This document shows positions 1 through 8,200 of a stretch of 14,126 nt of DNA, piece by piece; positions within the stretch are counted from its first letter, which is position 1, and each line of letters starts with the position of its first letter. Source of the stretch: Caryophanales bacterium UBA1231 (GTDB taxonomy: Bacteria; Bacillota_I; Bacilli_A; ML615J-28; CAG-313). Location: contig DBWT01000042.1 in assembly GCA_002309035.1 (NCBI GenBank), forward strand, positions 1 to 14,126. The letters run 5' to 3'. The notes beneath the pieces were generated by a model. That model was given only the letters and a program-made list of their open reading frames with translations, did no database searches and was not told where the DNA came from. The translations under genes were made by a program, and so were the position numbers.

Positions 1-354
1 CATTGTGCGGTCAATGACATCAACACCATCTAAGATTTCTTCGATGTTTTTGATTTGTACAGGGGATAATTCATTACCGAAAACAATTGTGTCAATTTCA
101 TTCATTTCACAAATTGTTTTAATCTCTTGAATTTTACCGCTTCCTACATATGTTCTTGTATTTGGTCTGTCTAAGTTTTGATAAACGGATTCAACTATTT
201 CATAATTACAAGCTTCACAAAGACTTTTTAATTCACTTAATTTGTAATAGTATAATTCATCGGTTGTGTTTTTGATTGTGACAAGGACTACTTTCTTAAT
301 TTCAATTAGGTTCATATCTTTTTGTACACTTGCTAAACTTGGTCCAAATTCCAT
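1..354 (-). CDS. hflX: GTPase HflX, N-terminal fragment (cut by window edge)
   Basis: The 118 visible codons on the minus strand encode the N-terminal domain of HflX, a ribosome-associated GTPase that splits or rescues stalled ribosomes. Recognisable family elements are the RPNTRTYVGSGKIQEI stretch (residues about 63-78; the family has a similar xYVGxGKxxEI), the NELSPVQIKNIEEIL stretch (family LSPxQxRNLE) and VIDRT at the very edge, which in the family leads into the linker before the G domain. The GTP-binding motifs lie outside the window, so activity cannot be judged. The start is the ATG at 354-352, preceded by an AAAGGTGGT ribosome site (complement of 362-370) at good spacing; the later in-frame ATG at residue 14 has no such site. 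The gene diverges from the hexosaminidase gene and has its own promoter. Confidence 0.9.
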   Translation of the reverse strand, partial: MEFGPSLASVQKDMNLIEIKKVVLVTIKNTTDELYYYKLSELKSLCEACNYEIVESVYQNLDRPNTRTYVGSGKIQEIKTICEMNEIDTIVFGNELSPVQIKNIEEILDGVDVIDRTM

Positions 355-379
355 ATTATCACCACCTTTATATATGTAA

Positions 380-408
380 ATTATAACAAAAAAAGATGAT
401 TTCTTCAA
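380..408 (-). promoter_or_regulatory. Sigma-A-type promoter for hflX
   Basis: Read on the minus strand, TTGAAG (408-403) is followed after exactly 17 bp by a consensus TATAAT (385-380). It lies 25 bp upstream of the hflX start codon. Match and spacing are near ideal for the housekeeping sigma factor; this is prediction from sequence only. Confidence 0.75.
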
Positions 409-436
409 CTTATTAAATACAAGAAAGTGACAATAA

Positions 437-465
437 TTGAAAATGCTATTAAAATGTGTTATATT
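437..465 (+). promoter_or_regulatory. Sigma-A-type promoter for the hexosaminidase-peptidase unit
   Basis: TTGAAA (437-442) is followed by a 17 bp spacer and TATATT (460-465), with a TG at 457-458 giving an extended -10. The start codon at 489 follows after a short leader holding a strong ribosome site. The promoter is divergent from the hflX promoter, with the two -35 boxes 28 bp apart, so a regulator binding between them could affect both; I see no clear operator palindrome. Confidence 0.72.
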
Positions 466-474
466 AAGGTGTTC

Positions 475-483
475 GAGGAGGTG
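475..483 (+). promoter_or_regulatory. Strong ribosome binding site of the hexosaminidase gene
   Basis: GAGGAGGTG sits 5 nt before the ATG at 489 and is almost fully complementary to the 16S rRNA 3' end. It fixes the start over the next in-frame ATG at residue 10. Confidence 0.85.
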
Positions 484-488
484 AATTC

Positions 489-2039
489 ATGTTTTACGTT
501 AAAGATGTAAAAGAAATGACTATTGATGAAAAAATAGGCCAACTAATTATGTGTGGCGTTCTATCGACAAAACTAAGTGAAGAAGAAAAAGCTTTTATTC
601 AAGAAGCTAAAATTGGAAACTTTATTCTATTTTCTCGTAACTATACTGATACTTATCAAATTAAACAACTATCAAAAGAATTATATGACATATCATATCA
701 AGTATCTGGATCATTTCCACTAATATCAATCGATCAAGAGGGTGGCATGGTTACACGTCTTTTTAAAGATGTCACTTTTCCAGCTAGTCCGATGACAACT
801 TCAGCAACCACAATAAAAGATGCACCAAGAATCACAGGCAAAATTATTGGTAGAGATATGATTAAATTAGGTATTAATTTAAATCTTGCACCTTGTTTAG
901 AAATCAACAATAATCTATCGAGCTATTTAGTTAGTGTTAGAAGCTATGGTGGCAATAAAGAATTAGTTTTAAATAATACAAAAGCATTCATTAAAGGTTT
1001 ACATCAAGGTGGAGTCCTAAGTTGTATGAAGCATTTTCCAGGGGCTGGTGCAGCAAACAAAGATTCACATCTTGACTTACCAATTATCGAATCATCGATT
1101 GATGAATTAATGAACAATGAAATGTATCCTTTCTTAAACAATTTTGAAAGTGATGCTTTAATGAGTAGTCATTGTATGTTTAAATCATTCGATGATTATC
1201 CAACAACACTATCTCATAAACTTTTAACAGAATTTTTAAGAAATGAAAAGAAATACAATGGCTTAATTATTAGCGATGGTATGGAAATGAAAGCTATCCT
1301 TGACTTTTATGGCATAAAGAAAGGAACAGTCTTAGCCCTTCTTGCGGGATGCGATATCTTACTTTTATGCCATGAAATCGAACAACAAAAAGAAGCTGTT
1401 GAAGCAGTTAAGGAAGCACTTGAACAAGGAATAATTAAAGAATCTTCGCTTGATGAAAAAGTAGAAAGAATCAATCAAGCTAAACTTAAACTGATCAAAG
1501 CTTTAAATAAATATTGTAATTTCAAAAAACCTTACAAGATTGTTAAAAAAGATCATAAGATGATGTCTAAGATTGTTGATTTATCTTATACTTTAATCAA
1601 AGGAAGTCAACCTCAAATAAATGATCAAACTTTGGTTATTTCACCAAAGGTTAAAGTTGCATCAATTGTTGAAGATGAATTTGATTCAAGAAATCTGACA
1701 AATCTTTTAAGAGACAGTTTCCCATACAATACAATATATGAATTTCAAAACAGCCCAGAATTTAAAGATATGATTATCAAAAGAGCTTCGGAATTTAAAA
1801 ATATCTTAATTTTCTCATACGATGTATGTAAAGATGAATTACAAAAAGAAATCATCAATGAGATTTTAAAAATCAATCAAGATACAACAGTTGTATCTTT
1901 AAAAGGTCCAATTGATGAAAAATACTTTGAAAATTTAAACAACTATGCTTGTTTATATGAATACACACCAAATAGTTTAAAAACAATCATTAAACAATTG
2001 AAAGGTAAAATCAAAATGGAAGGTAAACTTCCTTTATAG
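489..2039 (+). CDS. nagZ: Glycoside hydrolase family 3 beta-N-acetylhexosaminidase (NagZ-like)
   Basis: This 516-residue protein has the GH3 hexosaminidase fold: a TIM-barrel domain (about 8-340) and a C-terminal region (about 355-516). Family motifs are IDQEGG (81-86), KHFPG (181-185) with the following DSH (192-194), and ISDGMEM (261-267). By family knowledge NagZ enzymes remove terminal beta-GlcNAc, often from muropeptides, with the SDG/SDA Asp as nucleophile (Asp263 here) and an Asp-His pair as acid/base (Asp192 and His194 here); all three are present. No signal peptide is visible, so a cytoplasmic recycling role is inferred. One oddity is that the usual KHFPGHG reads KHFPGAG here, while the downstream DSH is intact. 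The next gene, an aminopeptidase, begins 7 nt later in the same transcript, which suggests joint breakdown of amino-sugar and peptide material. Exact substrate is uncertain. Confidence 0.88.
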   Translation: MFYVKDVKEMTIDEKIGQLIMCGVLSTKLSEEEKAFIQEAKIGNFILFSRNYTDTYQIKQLSKELYDISYQVSGSFPLISIDQEGGMVTRLFKDVTFPASPMTTSATTIKDAPRITGKIIGRDMIKLGINLNLAPCLEINNNLSSYLVSVRSYGGNKELVLNNTKAFIKGLHQGGVLSCMKHFPGAGAANKDSHLDLPIIESSIDELMNNEMYPFLNNFESDALMSSHCMFKSFDDYPTTLSHKLLTEFLRNEKKYNGLIISDGMEMKAILDFYGIKKGTVLALLAGCDILLLCHEIEQQKEAVEAVKEALEQGIIKESSLDEKVERINQAKLKLIKALNKYCNFKKPYKIVKKDHKMMSKIVDLSYTLIKGSQPQINDQTLVISPKVKVASIVEDEFDSRNLTNLLRDSFPYNTIYEFQNSPEFKDMIIKRASEFKNILIFSYDVCKDELQKEIINEILKINQDTTVVSLKGPIDEKYFENLNNYACLYEYTPNSLKTIIKQLKGKIKMEGKLPL

Positions 2040-2046
2040 GTGATAT

Positions 2047-3318
2047 ATGTTTGTTGATTTAAAAAATCAAAAGATTCAAATAGACGATTCATTAATTGAA
2101 TATGAATTATGTGAAACACTAAATATTATTAATATCATAAAGCCAAATCAAAAAATCTTGAATTATTTATTTTTAGTAGCCTACTATCAAAATAAGAAAT
2201 TCATTGAGAACAAAACAACAATTGATTTAGCTAATTTTGGTTTTGAACAGCAAATGCTTAATTTAGATAATTATTCATTGAAAAGAATTGTTAAAATTGG
2301 CTCAAATAAAACAGGCAAAAACAATAATATTTGTGATGTTCCAGGTGTTTTAGTTGGACAAACGGAAATCAAAGGTAATGAATATAATACAGGCTTAACA
2401 GTTGTTATGCCACATCCAGGAAATCTTTTCACTGAAAAAGTTGTAGCATCAATATACGTCTTCAATGGCTTTGGAAAAACTTGTGGATTGATGCAGGTAG
2501 ATGAAGTTGGTTCTATTGAAACTCCTATTGTTTTCACTTCAACTTTAAGCGTTGGAAAAATCGCTGATGCTTTAAATACCCATATGTTAGCAATTAATCC
2601 AAATGTAACTAGTATTAATCCCATTGTTATGGAATGTAATGATGGACAATTAAGCAAAAGTAGAGAAAGAATTCTATCATATGAACATTTAGAAAAAGCT
2701 TTTGATAATCTTAGCACAACATTTAAAATGGGTGATTTTGGTGCTGGGACTGGTATGATTTGTCATGGCTTTAAGGGTGGTATTGGTTCATCAAGTAGAG
2801 TCATCGAACTAAATGGTAAAAGTTATACAATAGGTATTCTTCTTAACTCTAATTTTGGGTCAGCCAATGGAGAAGAACTTATTTTTAAAGGACGTCCATT
2901 AGGTCATTTGATCGAACAAATGAGCGAACACTATTATGACCGAGGATCGATCGTTGCGGCTGTGGCATGTGACATACCTTTAAATGAACGTCAGTTAAAA
3001 AGAGTTTTGAAGAGAATTGAACTAGGAATCAGTCGAACAGGTTCATTTGGCGGTCATTCAAGTGGTGATTTATTTGTTGGTTTTACAACACAAAATAAAA
3101 TCACAAAACCATTTAATGAAAACATTAAAAGATTCAGCGATGAAGATTTAAATGTTATTTTCAAACAAGTTGTTGAAATGACAGAAGAAGCAGTACTAAA
3201 TTCAATGCTTTATGCCCATGATATGAATGGATACAAAAAAGAAGTCAAAGGACTTCTCTCAAACATATCGCTTTTTGATGATTTATTAGATATCGAAATA
3301 GTAAAGAACAATGAATAA
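2047..3318 (+). CDS. P1 family (DmpA/BapA-like, S58) self-processing aminopeptidase
   Basis: From about residue 85 the 423-residue protein matches the P1/S58 family: CDVPGVLVGQTE (96-107; family TDVPGVxVGH), GAGTGMICHGFKGGIGSSS (232-250) and GSIVAAVACDIPL (300-312; family GSIIVVVATDAPL), ending in a SRTGS...GDLFVGF region (329-346). In this Ntn-hydrolase-like family the precursor cuts itself before a catalytic Ser to give alpha and beta chains. By alignment from memory the cut would be Gly300-Ser301, leaving chains of about 300 and 123 residues. Known members release N-terminal residues from small peptides, including D-amino-acid and beta-amino-acid peptides. The first 80 or so residues are an extension not usual for the family. 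No signal peptide is seen. A TAGGTGAT ribosome site lies just upstream and overlaps the end of the hexosaminidase gene, indicating a shared transcript. Substrate is unknown. Confidence 0.87.
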   Translation: MFVDLKNQKIQIDDSLIEYELCETLNIINIIKPNQKILNYLFLVAYYQNKKFIENKTTIDLANFGFEQQMLNLDNYSLKRIVKIGSNKTGKNNNICDVPGVLVGQTEIKGNEYNTGLTVVMPHPGNLFTEKVVASIYVFNGFGKTCGLMQVDEVGSIETPIVFTSTLSVGKIADALNTHMLAINPNVTSINPIVMECNDGQLSKSRERILSYEHLEKAFDNLSTTFKMGDFGAGTGMICHGFKGGIGSSSRVIELNGKSYTIGILLNSNFGSANGEELIFKGRPLGHLIEQMSEHYYDRGSIVAAVACDIPLNERQLKRVLKRIELGISRTGSFGGHSSGDLFVGFTTQNKITKPFNENIKRFSDEDLNVIFKQVVEMTEEAVLNSMLYAHDMNGYKKEVKGLLSNISLFDDLLDIEIVKNNE

Positions 3319-3334
3319 TACATTGTTCTTTTTT
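3303..3334 (+). terminator. Rho-independent terminator overlapping the end of the peptidase gene
   Basis: AAAGAACAATG (3303-3313) pairs perfectly with CATTGTTCTTT (3321-3331) around a 7-nt loop and runs into a T stretch (3329-3334). The left arm is coding sequence for the last residues of the peptidase, and its stop codon (3316-3318) is in the loop. This ends the first operon and argues against any coding start at 3311. Confidence 0.88.
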
Positions 3335-3364
3335 ATATTATTTTCTTTTTTAATTAAAAAGGAG

Positions 3365-3370
3365 TATAAT
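3365..3370 (+). promoter_or_regulatory. Possible -10 box of the surface-protein gene
   Basis: A perfect TATAAT lies 21 bp before the start at 3392. No good -35 is present at 16-18 bp upstream (the region is T-rich, best TTTCTT at 3342-3347), so promoter assignment rests on the -10 box and on the terminator just upstream, which implies a separate transcript. Confidence 0.45.
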
Positions 3371-3382
3371 AATATTATATAT

Positions 3383-3388
3383 GGGGGA
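3383..3388 (+). promoter_or_regulatory. Ribosome binding site fixing the surface-protein start
   Basis: GGGGGA lies 3 nt before the ATG at 3392. It supports this start, which is immediately followed by a textbook signal peptide, over the in-frame ATG at 3311, which lies inside the terminator stem. Confidence 0.65.
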
Positions 3389-3391
3389 CTT

Positions 3392-5173
3392 ATGAAAAAA
3401 CATTTTTTAAAATTAATTCTTTTATTTTTAATTATTGGTTTAATCTTATCAGCATATGGTTTTCATGAAACACACGCAAGAGCTGTGGATGAAGGAGATC
3501 CATATATTTCTGCTGAATATTGTGGTGGTATACTTAAAACAGGCGAATCAGCGGATATTAGTTTTTTATATATTTATGTTGATAATTGGGAAGGTCCAAG
3601 TCCTGAGTTTGAAAACTACAAATTTTATGTTGTTGCTGATGATGAATTAGAAATAGGTGTCAATTTAGAAACACATAAATTTAATATGGCCGGAACTTAT
3701 CAAATTAAATGTACTTTAGAAGCATTCGGTTTAGAGACAACATTTAATATTTATGTTCAAGATGAAGTTACAGATTATGAAGTAACTTTTGTCTATGGTG
3801 AAGGCAAAGATGATTGTATCAAAAAAACAGTCAGAGAATCAGGAGCTCTTCTTACACCAGAAGATGATGATTTTGATGTTCCAGAACACAAACGTTTTGT
3901 ATATTGGCTTGCCGAAGATCCAGGTGAGGGAGAAAGAACTTTTGTTTATAACTATGATTCGATTTTTTACATTGAACGTGATTTAACATTTAACGCTTTA
4001 TTTGTAAATGATGATGAATATGTTGTTTCTTTCCTTCCGACAATAGGTTTTGGTCATATGCCATATATGGTATTTAGTGAAGGAGAAACTTGTACTTTAC
4101 CAGAATGTACATTTATTGCACCTGATGGTTGCGAATTTGCCGCATGGGAAAATTACTATGTTTTCGCAGAACCAGCTCAACCTGGAGACACATTTGAAGT
4201 GGAAACTGAAGATTTACTTTTCTATGCATATTATGTATCAGAATCTGCTCCAGAACCAGGTGATGGACCAGAAGGAGAAAGCTATTTATCTTTAAATTAC
4301 TATAATGGACAAATATTAAAAGGTGAAAAATTAGTATTCGAAGAACTTGAAGTTTTTATTACAGATGGTATTTATTCTGATAGTGATTTAACTTTCTATG
4401 TTGATGGTAAAGAAGTTGATATTAAAAATTTTGTCTTCAACAAAACTGGCGAATATTGTTTAAAATGTGAATGTAAAAAACTTCATTGTTCTAATGAAAT
4501 AATGCTAGAAGTTGTTAATAAAATAACAGAATATAATGTTAAATTCTACTATGGTAATGGCGAAAGTGATTTCATCCAAAAAACAGTTAGATCTGGTGGA
4601 ACAGTTATAGCCCCTGATTTTCTTGATTTCAGACTTCCAAAAGGCAAGGTATTAATTTATTGGTTAATTGATGATCCAAATGATAAAGATTGGGGTAGTT
4701 ATGTATCTGGTAGTGGTTATGTAACGGATATTCAACGTAATCTAACTTATCACGTAGTACTTGCTGATGAGGATTCAGTAATCATTTATTTTAATCCATA
4801 TAATGCTTATGGTTATATGCCATTTATCGAAGCTAAAGCAGGTGAAACAATCACTCTTCCAGAACCAACTTACCGTACTGAAGATCGATTTATTAAATTC
4901 TTTGGTTGGAAATGTATCGAACTAGCAGATGATTATATCTTCCCAGGTGCAGAAATCGTTGTTCCTGACTATGATTTATATATTGATGCTGAATACAATT
5001 ATGTTTATGAAATTCCACAAAATAATAAAGCTAATCTAATAGCATTCCTAATTGTTGGTGGTGTATCTATAGTATCTATTGCTGTAGGAGTAGTATTATA
5101 CTTAAAGAAAAACAAAGCTCCTAAAGAAACAAAGGCAAAAGCACCAGCAAAAAAAGCTAAAAAAGAAGAATAA
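3392..5173 (+). CDS. Membrane-anchored surface protein with duplicated Ig-like/InlB-repeat modules
   Basis: This 593-residue protein starts with a signal peptide (Lys-Lys, a hydrophobic core at about 5-21, and an AxA site HARA ending at residue 31). It is followed by two copies of a module of about 245 residues (about 38-283 and 298-537), a transmembrane helix (about 547-571) and a short Lys/Ala-rich cytoplasmic tail. Each module begins with an Ig-like beta segment of about 90 residues. Two beta-grasp units follow, resembling the Listeria-Bacteroides (InlB/Flg_new) repeat: a VTFVYGEG/VKFYYGNG unit, then a GxMPxxxxxxGETxTLPExT unit. Such repeats are typical of surface and adhesion proteins. 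There is no LPXTG sortase signal, so anchoring is by the C-terminal helix, with the repeats outside the cell. The gene is monocistronic, between two terminators. The ligand is unknown and I see no enzymatic motif. Confidence 0.82.
   Translation: MKKHFLKLILLFLIIGLILSAYGFHETHARAVDEGDPYISAEYCGGILKTGESADISFLYIYVDNWEGPSPEFENYKFYVVADDELEIGVNLETHKFNMAGTYQIKCTLEAFGLETTFNIYVQDEVTDYEVTFVYGEGKDDCIKKTVRESGALLTPEDDDFDVPEHKRFVYWLAEDPGEGERTFVYNYDSIFYIERDLTFNALFVNDDEYVVSFLPTIGFGHMPYMVFSEGETCTLPECTFIAPDGCEFAAWENYYVFAEPAQPGDTFEVETEDLLFYAYYVSESAPEPGDGPEGESYLSLNYYNGQILKGEKLVFEELEVFITDGIYSDSDLTFYVDGKEVDIKNFVFNKTGEYCLKCECKKLHCSNEIMLEVVNKITEYNVKFYYGNGESDFIQKTVRSGGTVIAPDFLDFRLPKGKVLIYWLIDDPNDKDWGSYVSGSGYVTDIQRNLTYHVVLADEDSVIIYFNPYNAYGYMPFIEAKAGETITLPEPTYRTEDRFIKFFGWKCIELADDYIFPGAEIVVPDYDLYIDAEYNYVYEIPQNNKANLIAFLIVGGVSIVSIAVGVVLYLKKNKAPKETKAKAPAKKAKKEE
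3503..5002 (+). repeat. Tandem duplication of a ~245-residue coding module
   Basis: The segments 3503-4240 and 4283-5002 encode homologous modules. Paired landmarks are YISAEYCGGILKTGE / YLSLNYYNGQILKGE, VTFVYGEGKDDCIKKTVR / VKFYYGNGESDFIQKTVR, and GHMPYMVFSEGETCTLPE / GYMPFIEAKAGETITLPE. Divergence at the protein level is large, so the duplication is old. A proline/glycine-rich linker (about residues 284-297) separates the copies. Confidence 0.8.
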
Positions 5174-5181
5174 TTAACGAT

Positions 5182-5209
5182 AAAGACTAACATTTAGTTA
5201 GTCTTTTTT
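5182..5209 (+). terminator. Rho-independent terminator after the surface-protein gene
   Basis: AAAGACTAAC (5182-5191) pairs perfectly with GTTAGTCTTT (5197-5206) around the loop ATTTA and ends in six T residues (5204-5209). It starts 8 nt after the stop codon. Confidence 0.9.
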
Positions 5210-5249
5210 GTATCCATTTTTTATAAACAAGATATGTTTTGTTTTTTTC

Positions 5250-5278
5250 TTTAAAAAAATAAGTAATTATGTTATAAT
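5250..5278 (+). promoter_or_regulatory. Sigma-A-type promoter of the six-gene operon
   Basis: A consensus TATAAT (5273-5278) carries an extended -10 TG (5270-5271), with a TTTAAA -35-like box (5250-5255) 17 bp upstream. It is the only convincing promoter before the run of six genes to 14112. A modest GAGG ribosome site (5287-5290) lies 9 nt before the first start codon. Confidence 0.7.
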
Positions 5279-5299
5279 AGAATATTGAGGTTTTGAATT

Positions 5300-8200
5300 A
5301 TGAAGAAAAATAGAAGAACCAATTATCATATTCAACAAAGAAATCAACATTTAAAAAATATCTTAGAAGAATCATATTACATTGAATTAGGTGTTATTGA
5401 TGTTAAAGTCTTAGATAAATTGTTAAATTATGAAGTTGTTCAAATCGAAGATTTAGCATATAAAGACATTTTAGTCGAAGGTATTGGACAAATCGCTGGT
5501 GGTAGTGAAGATGAATATAAACTTCAATTAGGCTATTTAGATTCACTACGTAGTAAATCAACATCACATAAGATTTTCTTAACACTTGGGGTCTTGAGAT
5601 ATGACATTCAAGATCAAGGCGAAAGATATGCACCTATCGTGTTAGTACCTATCGATATGGATATCGTTAATAAAACAGTTGTTATGAGTAGCGAAGCGAT
5701 TGCCAACACCCTTTTAATTAATGACTTACAAGCATCAATGGCCATCGATATTACACCTCTTTCAAAAGATGCGAAAGCATATGAAATCCATCAATTCTGT
5801 GAACAAATCCAAAAGAAAACTGGTTTCACTTATTCAGTCACAAACTTCTTAACAGTGGTTGCTGTTGAATATAGTGATAACAATTTAAACTTTGATGATA
5901 TGGCAGTTCAACGTTCAATTTATGAACAAACAAGTTTTGATGTATATCAAAATTTCTTCTCAAAGGTTAAAACGATTAAACCAACCAATATTTATCAAAA
6001 ATGGGTTCTTCTAAAAATTGATAATGGTGAATCGTTCTTCGTTGATGGTAAACTAGGTACAGGTAAAACATATACTATTATCAATGGTATTGCTGATGCC
6101 ATCAGTCCAACAAAAAAGAAAAAGGTTCTTTATGTTTCTCAAGACCGTAACAATTTAAATAAAGTATATCAAGAATTAGATGAAATTCATCTTTCACCAT
6201 ATATCTATAATTTATGTCGTAATATTAGTTTTGATTCAAACACAAAAGATGTTTATGAAAATATCAGAGAAGAAAAGATTGGTATTGAAACCCTATATCC
6301 AATTAATGACTATGAACAAGCATTAAATGCTTCAATTCATCGTTGTCGTTATGCAAATATCATTACTGAACTTGCATCGATTAAAAATACTAATCCTGAT
6401 ATTACAACAATCCCAATTGATGCATATCTTGAATACAATGAAATTCAAAATGTTTATTCAGAACTTAAAGAAATTGAAAATATTCTCGATATTATCGATC
6501 CATTAGATGTTAACCTATGGAGAAACATCGAACAATATTATTCAAACAAGCATGCTGATGAAATCATTCATGCGACAAAGAACTATTTAAATGTCACAAT
6601 TAAGTTTAATAAAGCTATTAAAGCATATTGTAAGAACTATGATATTAATTTACCATCATCTTTCATTAATGCACAAAAGCTTTTAAGTTATATTTCAACA
6701 TTCACAAAGTTAATGCCTCCTGTTTGTTGGGTTAATAAATTTAATCAAAACAAAATCAATGAATTACTTCAATCGATAGCTGTTTATCAAAAACAATATG
6801 AAGACATTAAGGCTATCGCATCTTCAAAAGTTATTGATGAATATGAAGTTAATACCGTTCAACAATTGTTTGAAGTATTATGCTTTAAACACTTAAGTGA
6901 ACAAAACAAAGAATATATCGATAAATTATTATCATCAACTTCAAGAATTAATCAAATTATTGAAACAGTCACTAAAGCTCAAAACGAAATGGAAGATGCT
7001 AGCTTAAAGTTAAGACATCTATTCGTTTTAAATAATATGGATTCTACGGAACTTGAATATATCCGTAAAGCATTTGAATTACTTTCGAAAAACAAGATTC
7101 ATAATACTTGGGTAGAATTCTACAACCAAAGAATGGGTGTTAAACAACACTTCATTGAAATTGAAGCAATTCTTGAAAAGTATTTATCAATCAAAAAATA
7201 TCTATCAGCATTTTTATTAAAGGAAGATACTCTTACTTACAATTTCTTAAAACAAATTACACTTCAAAAAGATTATGTTAAACAAATCTTAGCTTTATTT
7301 GAACGTAAAGTACTTAAGAAAAACAAAGTATCAACTGATGCGATTGTTCATGCCATCTTTGATATGATCGATGCTGGTGATAAAGTTACCGAATTATGTG
7401 ATAAACACAATATCTATTATGGTCGTGATATCGACTTATTTATCACAAGCTATGATAATTGGATTAATTTCATTAATAGTTTATCGCTTGAAGAAACCAA
7501 TATCTTTAGAACACAACTATTAAGAAATAAACCAGCAATCACATCTGGTGATGAAATTATTTCAACATACAATATCTTCCAAGCAAATGAAAAACTTCTT
7601 GTAAAACAATACAATGAATTAGCATCATTTGGTATTAGTATTACAGGATCTAATATTATCAATAAAAACATCAATTCTCGTGAATGGATTGAATACTTAA
7701 GAAGAGTTGTTGATACTAATGTTCAACTAGTCACAATCTTTAAAGGTCATGATGTAACATTTGATGATTTAATGACAATTATTAAATGTGATAATGACTA
7801 CAATAAACTACAAAATATTCTAAAACTTCGCGACAAGGAAATGAATGAATATTTAGGTTCTACTTATGATGGCTTAAATACAAATGTTCAATTAATCAGT
7901 TTACTTGAAAAACATTACGATAAGTTTGTTAAAAATCTCAAAGACAAATCAACAATTTCACAACTTTTCAGCTTACATAAAATGGAAGCACTTGTTAGTG
8001 AATTCTCAAAACTAAATGAATTACTTGAAAATAGTATTTTATGTCATAACATTTTCTCAAAATATTTCACAGGTGGTATGGGAGAACTACTTGAATGTAG
8101 TTTAGATGAATCATACAAAATGTTGCTAAAGTTTGATGATCATATTAGTGAATTAAGACTTATTTTCACAATTTTTGATTATTGTCATCATTTTGAAAAG

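Noticed and set aside
2047..2170. Faint resemblance of the peptidase N-terminus to the end of LeuD (VDLxxQ pattern)
   Set aside because: Only a handful of common residues agree, and no LeuD domain or leucine-pathway gene is nearby.
2271..2717. A 148-codon open frame on the minus strand inside the peptidase gene
   Set aside because: It lies wholly antisense to a well-supported gene, has no recognisable motif and fits a chance frame in AT-rich coding DNA.
3311..3391. Longer start (27 more residues) for the surface protein
   Set aside because: It begins inside the terminator stem, has no ribosome site and would bury the signal peptide; the ATG at 3392 has GGGGGA and a normal signal sequence.
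5403..5633. Short antisense frames inside the helicase-like gene (also 7450-7674)
   Set aside because: Shadows of a long real coding frame, with no ribosome site or family resemblance.
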